Source of the DNA: Thalassolituus sp. UBA1087
Lineage (GTDB): Bacteria; Pseudomonadota; Gammaproteobacteria; Pseudomonadales; Oceanobacteraceae
Length of the DNA stretch: 64,000 nucleotides
Direction of reading: 5' to 3'
NCBI GenBank assembly: GCA_002314145.1
Contig: DCCG01000029.1
Span: 62,001-126,000, forward strand
This document shows, piece by piece, positions 7,723 through 16,475 of the stretch (position 1 is the stretch's first letter; the number at the start of each line of letters is the position of its first letter). The translations under genes and the position numbers were made by a program. The notes beneath the pieces were generated by a model, which saw nothing but the letters and a program-made list of their open reading frames with translations, searched no databases and was not told the origin of the DNA.

Positions 7723-8427
7723 GTGAGCGGTGGCTATATTCTCGTCGTCGACGACGAGCCTGCAATCTGCGATATGATTCAAACCTGTCTGGAAATGGCC
7801 GGCTTCAGAGTGCGTCTGGCAGCCAATGGTTCTCTGGCACACCAGATGATCATCAATGAACGCCCCGATCTGGTATTACTCGACTGGATGATGCCGATGT
7901 TGTCCGGTATTGAACTGACGCGCCGCCTGAAGCGCGATGAACTGACCGCGGATCTGCCGGTGATTATGCTCACCGCGCGGACCGACGAAGATGACCGTAT
8001 CAATGGTCTGGATGCCGGCGCGGATGATTATGTCGTCAAACCTTTCTCGCCCAGAGAACTGGTGGCTCGAGTCAAAGCCGTGTTACGGCGCAGCACCACG
8101 GCGATGTCGGACGCGCCCCTGGCTGCCGGCAAAATTGCCCTTAACCGTGAAGCCCAGACCGCCACACTTAACGGTGAAGCCCTGCCCCTGGGGCCACTGG
8201 AATACCGCTTACTTGAATTCCTGATGCTGCACCCGAACCGGGTATTTTCGCGTTCGCAGTTACTTGACCGCGTGTGGGGCGGCAACGTTTATATTGATGA
8301 ACGGACAGTGGATGTTCATATCCGGCGCCTGCGTAAGAACCTGAGCCCGGAACAGCAGGATAAGATGATCCAGACCGTCCGTGGCGCGGGCTACCGCTTT
8401 TCGCCACCGGAAGGTGCAGAGGAGTAA
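7723..8427 (+). CDS. PhoB-like response regulator, second copy
   Basis: 234-residue paralog of PhoB with receiver domain (D10-D11, phosphoacceptor D54 in LLDWMMP, VKPFSPREL) and winged-helix domain. The recognition segment ERTVDVHIRRLRK is identical to that of the first PhoB, so it likely reads the same or overlapping DNA sites, while the receiver surface differs more. The start is GTG at 7723 with GGGAG upstream. It is followed after 3 bases by a PhoR-like kinase. Whether it senses phosphate or another cue cannot be read from sequence; the location between phoBR and the porin and pst genes argues for phosphate. Confidence 0.88.
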   Translation: MSGGYILVVDDEPAICDMIQTCLEMAGFRVRLAANGSLAHQMIINERPDLVLLDWMMPMLSGIELTRRLKRDELTADLPVIMLTARTDEDDRINGLDAGADDYVVKPFSPRELVARVKAVLRRSTTAMSDAPLAAGKIALNREAQTATLNGEALPLGPLEYRLLEFLMLHPNRVFSRSQLLDRVWGGNVYIDERTVDVHIRRLRKNLSPEQQDKMIQTVRGAGYRFSPPEGAEE

Positions 8428-8430
8428 ACC

Positions 8431-9717
8431 GTGCATCAGTCTGCCTGGCAGAAAGAAATTCTCAGAATATCGGTCGTGACCGGGTTGGGGCTGTCCCTCG
8501 GCTGGTCTGTCGGGTATCCGCTGATCGGGCTGATGGCCGGACTGCTGATCTCAATGGCCATGTTGCTGCGTTCCATGGCAGCGCTGTACCGCTGGAGCTA
8601 CCGCCAGGGACCTCCACCTCAGGACAGCGGTCTGGTGGGTTACAGCGTTGATAAACTGCGCCGCCGTGAAAAGAACCTGAAGAGCAAACTGGCACAGCAG
8701 GCCAAACAACTGCGGCGCTACAATCAAGGCATTGAATCCCTCCATGACGGTGTGGTGATTATTGATCAGGACGGCCATATCAGTGGCTTTAACGGTTCCG
8801 CCGCCCGCTTGCTGGGGCTGCGTCCGGAAGACGCCGGTCAACCGGTCACCAACCTGATCCGGGTGCCTCGTTTTACCCGCTACTTTAACAATGGCGACTA
8901 CAGCGAAGCGCTGCAGTTTGATGTTACCCAGCGCACCACTATAAGCCTGCAGGTTCAGATTACTCAGTTCGGACTCGATCAGAAAGTCATGCTGATCAAG
9001 GATATTACCGAGCGCAAACGGGTGGAAACCATGCGGCAGAATTTTATTGCGGATGTTTCTCACGAATTGCGCACACCGTTAACGGTCATCAACGGCTATC
9101 TGGAAATGCTGGAAGATATGGATCTGCCGGCGCCGGTCAAACGGGCAACCAGTCAGATGAATAATCAGGGGCTGCGCATGAAGGATCTGGTAAACGATCT
9201 GATCCAGCTGTCGAAGCTCGAATCCGCGGCAACCGATGATATGGGCGACTGGTTTGACCTGTCACGCCTCGGCCATTCAGTCGTCGATCAGGTGCGTTCA
9301 CTGGCCGGTGACCGTATCCGTTTTCACAGTCCGGTGACCTGCGAAATTCAGGGCTTTGCAGAAGAAATGAATTCAGTGCTGACGAACCTGCTCACCAACG
9401 CGGTGAAATACGGCGGCGACGGGACCATCGATTTCGCCATTGAAAGTTTCGGCGACAGCGTCAAAGTCAGCGTCCGCGACCACGGCCCGGGGATTCCGCC
9501 GGAACATATCGGCCACCTCACCGAACGCTTTTACCGCGTCGACGATTCACGTGAGTCCAGCGTCGGCGGGTCCGGTCTGGGTTTGGCCATCGTTAAACAT
9601 GCCCTTGAACATCATGATACCGCGCTGGATATAGAATCCACTCTGGGCAAAGGCAGTACTTTCAGTTTTATCATCAGTCCGGAACGCAGCCGGCTGAAAA
9701 TCAGTGCCAGTGCCTGA
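8431..9717 (+). CDS. PhoR-like sensor histidine kinase, second copy
   Basis: 428-residue paralog of the PhoR at 1207 with the same layout: two N-terminal membrane segments (about 10-50), charged linker, PAS domain (about 95-190), HisKA with H211 in DVSHELRTP, and ATPase domain with VRDHGPGIP and GSGLGLAIV. The PAS segment shares PVTNLIR...F..YFNNGDY with the first PhoR. GTG start, 3 bases after the regulator stop with GAGGAG just before. A strong bidirectional terminator follows, so the pair forms a closed two-gene operon. Confidence 0.88.
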   Translation: MHQSAWQKEILRISVVTGLGLSLGWSVGYPLIGLMAGLLISMAMLLRSMAALYRWSYRQGPPPQDSGLVGYSVDKLRRREKNLKSKLAQQAKQLRRYNQGIESLHDGVVIIDQDGHISGFNGSAARLLGLRPEDAGQPVTNLIRVPRFTRYFNNGDYSEALQFDVTQRTTISLQVQITQFGLDQKVMLIKDITERKRVETMRQNFIADVSHELRTPLTVINGYLEMLEDMDLPAPVKRATSQMNNQGLRMKDLVNDLIQLSKLESAATDDMGDWFDLSRLGHSVVDQVRSLAGDRIRFHSPVTCEIQGFAEEMNSVLTNLLTNAVKYGGDGTIDFAIESFGDSVKVSVRDHGPGIPPEHIGHLTERFYRVDDSRESSVGGSGLGLAIVKHALEHHDTALDIESTLGKGSTFSFIISPERSRLKISASA

Positions 9718-9740
9718 TTCTTCCGGTTATCAGTGACCAT

Positions 9741-9769
9741 AAAAAAGCCCCGCATTGCGGGGCTTTTTT
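9741..9769. terminator. Bidirectional terminator between phoR-like gene and porin
   Basis: An 8-bp stem AGCCCCGC/GCGGGGCT with an ATT loop is flanked by six A on one side and six T on the other. It separates the converging kinase and porin genes. Confidence 0.92.
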
Positions 9770-9782
9770 ATGGCGCATGTGA

Positions 9783-10709
9783 TCAGAATTTATATTCCAG
9801 ACCAACACCGTAATACTGAGCGTTCACGCTTTCATCGTCGCTTTCTTCACTGGTCGCATAGACAAAGGTCTTGGCGACTTTTGTCAGTTTGTAATCCGCT
9901 CCCAGACTGTAAGTAACGCCACCCTCTTCTTTAATATCGGATGCACCGTACTGAGCTTTCAGAGACACCTTACTGGCGACTTTTACTTTTGCCGAGGCCA
10001 TCCAGCCGTCTTTGCTGTCAACGCCGTCATCCTGTGTTTCCCACAGTGCACCAAGCTGTACCAGGCCAATACTGTACTGACCTGCCACACGCTGTGCTTC
10101 GGTGCCTTCATCCGAGACATCAGTGTCGTACGCATACGCCAGATAAATATCGCCACGCTGATAAGCCAGAGAGGCCGACAGACCGTTATTGATTTCTTCA
10201 TCTTCTGAGTTGATATGGTCAACCTTGACGGTCAGGCCGGCAAACTCAGGCGAGGTGTATTGCACACTGTTTTTGGCGCGGTTTTCACTGTCGCTGATAA
10301 TATGCTTAATATCACCCTGCAGATCGTTAAACAGGTCGACTTTTTTCTGTGCCTTTTTGAACGGGGTATCAAAAATACCGGCCTGCAGAGTACCGTAAGC
10401 GCTTTTAATACCTATGTAGGTATTACGCTGTGCGAAGGTACGGTCTGAGTCTTTATCACCGTCATCCGGATACATTTCAAACTCAGCCTGATAAATACCG
10501 GTAAGCCCGGCATCCAGATCAATCGTGCCTTTCACACCCAGACGCGAGGCATTGGAATTCAGCTGGGCAAGATTACCCGCATCTTTCTGCTGCACAAATT
10601 CCTGAGCGACATTGATCTTGCCGTAGAACTCAGGTTTTTCTATTTCAATGGTTTCCGCATTGACAGCCATCGGGGCTGCAACAGCAAGGGACAGAGCAAT
10701 TTTTTTCAT
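9783..10709 (-). CDS. Outer-membrane porin, predicted PhoB-controlled
   Basis: 308 residues of the Gram-negative general porin type. It has a signal peptide (MKKIALSLAVAAPMAVNA, cleavage about after residue 18), then FYGKINVAQEFV, SRLGVKGTIDLDAGLTGIYQ and RNTYIGI segments typical of 16-strand trimeric porins, and ends in GVGLEYKF with the C-terminal Phe needed for BAM assembly. The body is acidic with several Lys clusters. Two PhoB heptamer arrays lie 75-165 bases upstream, so it is probably the phosphate-starvation porin here. It is not obviously of the OprP family. It is convergent with the second phoR and divergent from nothing: phoU precedes it on the same strand behind a terminator. Confidence 0.85.
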   Translation of the reverse strand: MKKIALSLAVAAPMAVNAETIEIEKPEFYGKINVAQEFVQQKDAGNLAQLNSNASRLGVKGTIDLDAGLTGIYQAEFEMYPDDGDKDSDRTFAQRNTYIGIKSAYGTLQAGIFDTPFKKAQKKVDLFNDLQGDIKHIISDSENRAKNSVQYTSPEFAGLTVKVDHINSEDEEINNGLSASLAYQRGDIYLAYAYDTDVSDEGTEAQRVAGQYSIGLVQLGALWETQDDGVDSKDGWMASAKVKVASKVSLKAQYGASDIKEEGGVTYSLGADYKLTKVAKTFVYATSEESDDESVNAQYYGVGLEYKF

Positions 10710-10783
10710 TGTTACGTTCCAGTTCAGTGTTCACTCAGTGACCTGTGAGCGGCAAGGGTTGCTGCAGCACCGGCTTTTCAATC

Positions 10784-10812
10784 ATGACGATAATATGTCA
10801 GTTAGATTACAG
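10784..10812 (-). promoter_or_regulatory. PhoB box array proximal to the porin
   Basis: On the minus strand three heptamers, CTGTAAT, CTGACAT and TCGTCAT, follow each other with 4-base spacers, about 75 bases before the porin start. This fits the direct-repeat PhoB site in the correct orientation. Confidence 0.8.
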
Positions 10813-10829
10813 CTTTGTTACAACAAAGC
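10812..10829. repeat. Palindrome between two PhoB arrays
   Basis: GCTTTGTT and AACAAAGC form perfect 8-base arms around AC. It lies exactly between the two PhoB arrays of the porin. It could be an operator for another regulator or a cruciform; nothing in the sequence decides. Confidence 0.55.
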
Positions 10830-10845
10830 CTTTTATTTCATTTTC

Positions 10846-10874
10846 ATGACATATTTCTGAAAGTTTTCTGACAT
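10846..10874 (-). promoter_or_regulatory. PhoB box array distal to the porin
   Basis: On the minus strand heptamers ATGTCAG (or CTGACAT inverted), CTTTCAG and ATGTCAT are spaced by 4 bases each. It is a second PhoB site in the same orientation, 34 bases upstream of the proximal array. Confidence 0.68.
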
Positions 10875-10934
10875 GAACATAGCTGAAGCGGACGAAGCTG
10901 CCAGTTACCGGGCACCAGTTCTGACAGCAGACAC

Positions 10935-10966
10935 AAAAAAGCCCGCCAGGATTTCTCCGGGCGGGC
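10935..10966 (-). terminator. Terminator of the pst-phoU operon
   Basis: A 7-bp stem GCCCGCC/GGCGGGC with a 12-base loop is followed on the minus strand by a run of six T. It ends the transcript 28 bases after the phoU stop and insulates the porin promoter. Confidence 0.85.
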
Positions 10967-10993
10967 CGTGAATCAGTCAAAAAGTGCTGACGT

Positions 10994-11710
10994 TTATTCT
11001 TTCGTGGCAGCCTTTTCTTCGATCTCTGTGAGCGAGCTGTGACGGACATCGGTGCCGCTGACCAGATAAATCACCTGCTCTGAGATATTCCGTGCATGGT
11101 CACCGATGCGTTCGATGGCGCGCAGAATCCACAGAATATTGATCGCCTGACCAATGGAACGCGGATCTTCCATCATATAGGTGATCAGTTCACGTAATGC
11201 GGACGCATACTGCTGATCAACGCGTTTATCAGTGCGTACCACTTCCACTGCGCCGTCCACATCATGGCGGGCAAAAGCGTCCAGTGCACCTGAGATCATT
11301 TTCACCACTTCTGCGCCCATATAACGCATGGCCTGCTGACACAGATGACTGCTGGCATTATCGGAGACTTCCAGCGTGTGGATGGCAATCTTGCTGGCTT
11401 CGTCGCCGATGCGCTCCAGGTCACGCACCACGCGGGACACCGCCAGTACCATACGCAGGTCGGATGCCGCCGGCTGACGGCGCACCAGGATCTGGGTACA
11501 TTCATGATCAATGGCCACTTCCATCTGGTCCACTTCATCTTCGCGCCGGATCACGTCATCAGCAATGCGGGTATCACCGCTGCAGATGGCCTCCACGGCG
11601 TTAGCAACCTGGCGTTCAACCAGACCGCCCATGCCCATCATATGATTGCGGATAGCTTCCAGATCGGCATTGAACTGACCGGAAATGTGTTGGTTAAAAT
11701 TCATATCCAT
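10994..11710 (-). CDS. phoU: Phosphate signalling protein PhoU
   Basis: 238 residues with two PhoU three-helix domains (about 20-105 and 120-210), each with the conserved E(R)IGD pattern: RDLERIGDEASKIA and RAIERIGDHARNISEQ, where metal-binding acidic residues lie. PhoU links the Pst transporter to PhoR and keeps the Pho regulon off when phosphate is plentiful. GGGGAC precedes the ATG at 11710. It is the last gene of the pst operon, 12 bases after pstB. Confidence 0.96.
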   Translation of the reverse strand: MDMNFNQHISGQFNADLEAIRNHMMGMGGLVERQVANAVEAICSGDTRIADDVIRREDEVDQMEVAIDHECTQILVRRQPAASDLRMVLAVSRVVRDLERIGDEASKIAIHTLEVSDNASSHLCQQAMRYMGAEVVKMISGALDAFARHDVDGAVEVVRTDKRVDQQYASALRELITYMMEDPRSIGQAINILWILRAIERIGDHARNISEQVIYLVSGTDVRHSSLTEIEEKAATKE

Positions 11711-11722
11711 GCTGACGTCCCC

Positions 11723-12526
11723 TTAACCGAACCGGCCGGTAATGTAGGCTTCTGTTAATGCGTGTTCCGGTGTCGTAAACACCTGATCAGTCGGGTTAAC
11801 CTCAATCAACTGACCCAGGTGGAAATACGCCGTACGCTGTGACACCCGGGCCGCCTGTTGCATCGAGTGCGTTACGATGGCGATGGTGTAATTTTCACGC
11901 AGCTCATCGATCAGTTCTTCAATCTTAGCAGTTGCAATCGGATCCAGCGCGGAACAGGGTTCATCCATCAGAATAACTTCCGGGTCCACCGCAATGGTAC
12001 GGGCGATACACAGACGCTGCTGCTGACCGCCGGACAGCCCGGTACCCGGTGCATGCAGACGATCTTTGACTTCACTCCACAGCCCTGCACGCTGCAGACT
12101 TTTTTCGACTATCTCATCCAGTTCTACCCGTGAATGCGCCAGTCCGTGAATACGCGGACCGTAGGCGATATTGTCATAAATCGACTTGGGGAACGGGTTC
12201 GGCTTCTGGAACACCATGCCGACCCGGGCGCGCAGTGGCACCACATCCATTTTCGGATCGTAGATGTTTTCTTTATCCAGTTCGATGTCACCGGTCACAC
12301 GGCAGATATCAATGGTGTCATTCATGCGGTTCAGACAGCGCAGAAACGTGGATTTACCACAACCGGACGGACCGATCAGAGCAATCACTTCATTGGCACC
12401 AATATCCAGGCTGACATCAAAAATAGCCTGTTTATCGCCGTAATAGACACCGACATTGCGGGCGGTCAGCTTCGGCGAGTCACTGAACGGAGCACCGTGT
12501 GTTTGATGATTTTCAATAATACTCAT
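11723..12526 (-). CDS. pstB: Phosphate ABC transporter ATP-binding protein PstB
   Basis: 267 residues from the ATG at 12526 (MSIIEN); an upstream TTG in frame overlaps pstA and lacks support. Contains Walker A GPSGCGKST, the phosphate-importer stretch CRVTGDIELDKENIY, signature LSGGQQQRLCIARTIA and Walker B VILMDEPCSALDP followed by the H-loop VTHSM. It powers phosphate import through PstC and PstA at the inner membrane. pstA ends 38 bases upstream and phoU follows. Confidence 0.97.
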   Translation of the reverse strand: MSIIENHQTHGAPFSDSPKLTARNVGVYYGDKQAIFDVSLDIGANEVIALIGPSGCGKSTFLRCLNRMNDTIDICRVTGDIELDKENIYDPKMDVVPLRARVGMVFQKPNPFPKSIYDNIAYGPRIHGLAHSRVELDEIVEKSLQRAGLWSEVKDRLHAPGTGLSGGQQQRLCIARTIAVDPEVILMDEPCSALDPIATAKIEELIDELRENYTIAIVTHSMQQAARVSQRTAYFHLGQLIEVNPTDQVFTTPEHALTEAYITGRFG

Positions 12527-12564
12527 AACGATTGTATCCAGATCTTTAATTCGTTTTGTCGGTT

Positions 12565-13845
12565 TTACCAACGGCGCTCAAGACGACGGCGCAGCATGAC
12601 AGCGGCCGTATTCATCACAATCAGGAAGCCCAGTAACACAATAATGGCGCCGGATGTACGTTCCGTGAAGGCTCTTTCCGGGCTGTCTGACCAGAGGAAA
12701 ATCTGCACCGGCAACACCGTTGACGGATCATTGATAAAGCCAGGAACATCCACCACAAATGCCACCATCCCGATCATCAGCAGAGGAGCGGTTTCCCCCA
12801 GCGCCTGAGCCATACCGATAATGGTACCGGTAAGCATACCGGGCAACGCCAGCGGCAACACATGATGGAAAACCACCTGCATTTTTGATGCCCCAAGGCC
12901 GAAGGCCGCTTCGCGGATCGACGGTGGTACCGCTTTAATGGCCGCACGGCCGGAAATAATAATGGTGGGCAAGGTCATCAGAGTCAGTACCAGGCCCCCC
13001 ACCAGGGGCGTGGACCGGGCGACACCGAAAATATTAATAAAAATCGCCAGCCCCAGCAGACCAAAGGTAATGGACGGCACGGCCGCAAGGTTGTTGATAT
13101 TGATTTCAACAAACTCGGTGATTTTATTTTTGGGGGCAAACTCTTCCAGATAAATAGCCGCCGCCACACCAATCGGGAAAGACAGCAGGAAAGTCACCAG
13201 CAGCGTCAGGAAGGTGCCTTTAATCGCCCCGTGAATACCGGCCAGCTCGGGTTCGCGGGAATCACCATTGGTAAAGAAGCGGGTGTTAAAGCGGGTTTTC
13301 AGTGCGCCTTCGTCCACCCAGGTATTGAGCCATTGCAGCTGCAGTTCGGACAGCCGCGAATGTTCACCTTCATGGCCACGATCGTGTTTAAACCATTGGT
13401 CGACATCATCATCAGCCAGCAGATCAATCCGGAGGCTGGAACCGATCAATGAGCGGTCGGCAATCACTTCGGACTGCAACTGCCAGGCAGCACCGGCACT
13501 GATAAGGCTGTAAAGCTGGCGACGTTCTTTGCGCCCGTCCGGGTTCACCATGGCGCGGAAGTGCTTTTTCACCAAGCCGGAGAAGTTGGCGTTACGCACA
13601 TCCTGATCCGAAGAACTGGCATCCAGGCCGAGGTAATCACCATCCAGCTGGATTTCCGTTTCAATAAAGGTTTGCGTAAAAGCCGAGCCACCTTTTGACA
13701 GAATATCGCCAAACAGCACCACCAGACACAGCAGACCAAAGAGCACAGACGCCATACCGTACAACCGGAAGCGGCTCTCCGCGGCGCGGCGGCGCTTCAT
13801 ACTGTGCTCAACTTTCTCGCGGGTTGTCATGGATGTATTAGTCAT
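12565..13845 (-). CDS. pstA: Phosphate ABC transporter permease PstA
   Basis: 426 residues from the ATG at 13845, which overlaps the pstC stop region by 8 bases; a TTG eight codons earlier is the other option. E. coli PstA is only 296 residues: here a periplasmic insertion of about 130 residues (about 75-205) sits between the first membrane segment and the ABC permease core, as in Pseudomonas-type PstA. The core (about 210-425) has five membrane segments and the EAA loop SIREAAFGLGASKMQVV. Confidence 0.94.
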   Translation of the reverse strand: MTNTSMTTREKVEHSMKRRRAAESRFRLYGMASVLFGLLCLVVLFGDILSKGGSAFTQTFIETEIQLDGDYLGLDASSSDQDVRNANFSGLVKKHFRAMVNPDGRKERRQLYSLISAGAAWQLQSEVIADRSLIGSSLRIDLLADDDVDQWFKHDRGHEGEHSRLSELQLQWLNTWVDEGALKTRFNTRFFTNGDSREPELAGIHGAIKGTFLTLLVTFLLSFPIGVAAAIYLEEFAPKNKITEFVEININNLAAVPSITFGLLGLAIFINIFGVARSTPLVGGLVLTLMTLPTIIISGRAAIKAVPPSIREAAFGLGASKMQVVFHHVLPLALPGMLTGTIIGMAQALGETAPLLMIGMVAFVVDVPGFINDPSTVLPVQIFLWSDSPERAFTERTSGAIIVLLGFLIVMNTAAVMLRRRLERRW

Positions 13846-15211
13846 ATTGTTCCCGGTATTTCTGCACAATTTTCAGGGCCACAAAGTTCAGAACCAGCGT
13901 GACGAGGAAGAGCACCAGACCCAGCGCGAAGGCCGCCAGCGTTTTCGGTGAATCAAACTCCTGGTCACCGACCAGCAGGGTAACAATCTGCACAGTCACC
14001 GTGGTCACGCTGTCGAGCGGGTTGAAGGTGAGGTTGGCTGCCAGACCCGCGGCCATGGCCACAATCATGGTTTCACCAATAGCACGCGATACCGCCAGCA
14101 TCACGGCCCCGACAATACCGGGTAACGCCGCCGGAATGACCACCTGACGGACCGTTTCACTGCGCGTTGCGCCCAGACCATAGCTGCCGTCACGCAGAGA
14201 TTGCGGCACGGCATTAATCACGTCGTCCGACAGCGAGGAAACAAACGGAATAATCATAATGCCCATCACCAGACCGGCGGCCAGTGCGCTTTCCGAAGAA
14301 ACATCCAGACCCCAGCTTTCGCCGATACCACGGATCACCGGCGCCACGGTTAAGGCCGCAAAGAAGCCGTACACAACGGTCGGAATACCGGCCAGAATTT
14401 CCAGCGCCGGTTTGGCAAAAGAGCGGATACGCGAGGTTGCGTATTCCGACAGATAAATCGCTGACATCAGACCCACAGGGACAGCGATAAACATCGCAAT
14501 CATGGAAATCAGCAGGGTACCGACAAACAGAGGAACCGCACCAAAACTGCCGGACGAGCCGGACTGATCGGCGCGCAGGGCAATCTGAGGAGACCAGCTG
14601 GTGCCGAACAGAAACTCAATAATGCTGACCTTGCCAAAGAACATCCAGGCTTCGTACAGCACGGATGCCAGAATGCCCAGCGTCGTCAGAACCGCGATGC
14701 CGGAACTGGCGAACAGCATATAGCGCACCATACGTTCCACTTCGGACCGCGCGCGCAGGGTATTCTGAACACGGCGCCAGGTCACCGCCAGCCCCAGCAG
14801 TGCCAGCGCCAGAATCAGCCCGGTATGCAGCATGCTGGTGCGGGACTCAAGCGCCTGCAGATGTTTTACCGCCGGCTGTAATTCCGGTGATGCCGACAGC
14901 CCGGTACCGCTGGCCAGGTTATGCACCTTACTGATGGCCAGCTGAATATCCGCGGAGCTGCCTGCCTGAATCTGCTGCGGCAGCTGTGCCACCAGCAGAT
15001 GATCCACGACCTGTTGTTCAAACAGACTCCAGATAATCAGCAGCAGTAAAGGTGGCAAACCGGTCCACAGGGCCACCAGAGCGCCATAATGAGTGGGCAG
15101 GGAATGCAGTGTCATTCCCTGATTGGCAATGGCTCGCGCTTTATTCCGGCCCAGCAGATATCCTCCGCCGAGCAGAATCAAAAGCACAATAATGAGACTA
15201 CTGTAATTCAT
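13838..15211 (-). CDS. pstC: Phosphate ABC transporter permease PstC
   Basis: 457 residues, longer than E. coli PstC (319) because of two extra membrane segments and a soluble region before the core, as in Pseudomonas. The permease core (about 215-455) carries SIYLSEYA, GIPTVVYGFFA and the EAA loop SLRDGSYGLGATRSETV. It is separated from pstS by about 87 bases that hold a strong hairpin, so it should be made at lower levels than the binding protein. Its stop overlaps the pstA start. Confidence 0.95.
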   Translation of the reverse strand: MNYSSLIIVLLILLGGGYLLGRNKARAIANQGMTLHSLPTHYGALVALWTGLPPLLLLIIWSLFEQQVVDHLLVAQLPQQIQAGSSADIQLAISKVHNLASGTGLSASPELQPAVKHLQALESRTSMLHTGLILALALLGLAVTWRRVQNTLRARSEVERMVRYMLFASSGIAVLTTLGILASVLYEAWMFFGKVSIIEFLFGTSWSPQIALRADQSGSSGSFGAVPLFVGTLLISMIAMFIAVPVGLMSAIYLSEYATSRIRSFAKPALEILAGIPTVVYGFFAALTVAPVIRGIGESWGLDVSSESALAAGLVMGIMIIPFVSSLSDDVINAVPQSLRDGSYGLGATRSETVRQVVIPAALPGIVGAVMLAVSRAIGETMIVAMAAGLAANLTFNPLDSVTTVTVQIVTLLVGDQEFDSPKTLAAFALGLVLFLVTLVLNFVALKIVQKYREQYD

Positions 15212-15244
15212 GAGGTCTTGGTCTGAATAAAAGTGATTGAACGT

Positions 15245-15275
15245 GCAAAAGCCGGGGCATTGCCCCGGCTTTTGC
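15245..15275 (-). terminator. Attenuating hairpin between pstS and pstC
   Basis: A 13-bp perfect stem (15245-15257 with 15263-15275) with loop CATTG and A/T-rich flanks inside the stem. It lies 24 bases after the pstS stop. It probably stops part of the transcripts so that PstS is made in excess over the permease. Confidence 0.75.
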
Positions 15276-15298
15276 TGCGTGCTCCGGTACGACCGGGC

Positions 15299-16342
15299 TT
15301 ATTTAACAGCCATAGGTTTCAGGCTTTTAACAGCACTGACCACCTCGTTATAAGCATCTTCTGTCAGCGGGATCATGCCCTTGTCTGCCAGATAACCGTC
15401 TTCGCCCATCGCACGCTCAGAGGTGAACTCTGCCAGGTATTCTTCGATACCGGGAATAACACCGACGTGCGCCTTCTTAACGTAGAAGTAAAGCGAACGG
15501 CTGATCGGGTACGCACCTTCTGCGATGTTGTCAAAGGTCGGCAGTTTACCGTTTACCACGGAGCCCTGCACCTTATCTTCATTCTGTTCCAGGAAGCTGA
15601 AACCGAAGATACCGAACGCATCCGGGTTGGCCACCAGTTTCTGAACGATCAGGTTGTCGTTTTCACCGGCTTCGATATAGGCACCGTCTTCACGTACTGC
15701 ATGGCAGACCGCTTTGTATTTTGATTTGTCGGTTTTCTTCATCGCTTTGATGAACGGGAAAGTTTTGCAACCGCCTTCCATCGCCAGTTCGGCAAACGCA
15801 TCGCGGGTACCGGACGTTGGCGGTGGCCCTAACACTTCAATCTTTTTGTTCGGCAGGGCCGGGTTCACGTCTTTCCAGGTTTTATACGGGTTCTCAACCA
15901 GTGTTTCTGAACCATCCGTTGCCGGAACCATTTTAGCCAGCGCCAGATACATATCTTTCAGCGTCAGCTTCAGTTGTGGCGACTCAGTGGAATTGGCGAA
16001 AGCGATACCGTCAAAACCGATGGTCACTTCGATAATATCCTTCACACCGTTTTCTGCGCACAGGTCAATTTCCGATTGTTTGATCGCCCGTGACGCATTG
16101 GTAATATCCGGCGTAGCATCGCCAACACCACTGCAGAACAGTTTCAGACCACCACCGGAACCGGTTGATTCAACCTTCGGCGTGCGGAAGTTGGTGGATT
16201 TACCGAAACGCTCAGCCACGACGGTAGAAAATGGGTACACAGTGGAAGAACCCACAATGCTGATGTAGTCGCGTTCGGCGTGGGCGCCAACACTCATGAC
16301 TGAGGCCAGAACGGCTGCGCCGGTTAACAGAGCTTTTTTCAT
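15299..16342 (-). CDS. pstS: Periplasmic phosphate-binding protein PstS
   Basis: 347 residues with a signal peptide (MKKALLTGAAVLASVMSVGAHA, cleavage about after 22) and the PstS landmarks IVGSSTVYPFS (about 29-39), STGSGGGLKLFC and PPTSGTRDAF, which contact phosphate. It captures phosphate in the periplasm and delivers it to PstCAB. Two in-frame GTG/ATG alternatives are less likely because the signal peptide begins here. An array of five PhoB heptamers lies 75-135 bases upstream. Confidence 0.96.
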   Translation of the reverse strand: MKKALLTGAAVLASVMSVGAHAERDYISIVGSSTVYPFSTVVAERFGKSTNFRTPKVESTGSGGGLKLFCSGVGDATPDITNASRAIKQSEIDLCAENGVKDIIEVTIGFDGIAFANSTESPQLKLTLKDMYLALAKMVPATDGSETLVENPYKTWKDVNPALPNKKIEVLGPPPTSGTRDAFAELAMEGGCKTFPFIKAMKKTDKSKYKAVCHAVREDGAYIEAGENDNLIVQKLVANPDAFGIFGFSFLEQNEDKVQGSVVNGKLPTFDNIAEGAYPISRSLYFYVKKAHVGVIPGIEEYLAEFTSERAMGEDGYLADKGMIPLTEDAYNEVVSAVKSLKPMAVK

Positions 16343-16417
16343 ATTCGCTTCCTTTTACGTTCCGTCCAGCAGGCGGAAATTATCGTGTTTGAATGCTGCT
16401 GATTATTCGCCAGCAAT

Positions 16418-16475
16418 GTTACAAAAATATGACAGGAGCGTTGATTGTGACACTATGATGACAGAAGCATGACAG
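16418..16475 (-). promoter_or_regulatory. Array of five PhoB heptamers upstream of pstS
   Basis: Reading the minus strand, CTGTCAT, CTGTCAT and GTGTCAC follow at 11-base steps; after an 11-base gap come CTGTCAT and TTGTAAC, again 4 bases apart. Three of the five are perfect consensus heptamers. This is the strongest Pho site in the window and should drive the pstSCAB-phoU operon. Confidence 0.93.
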
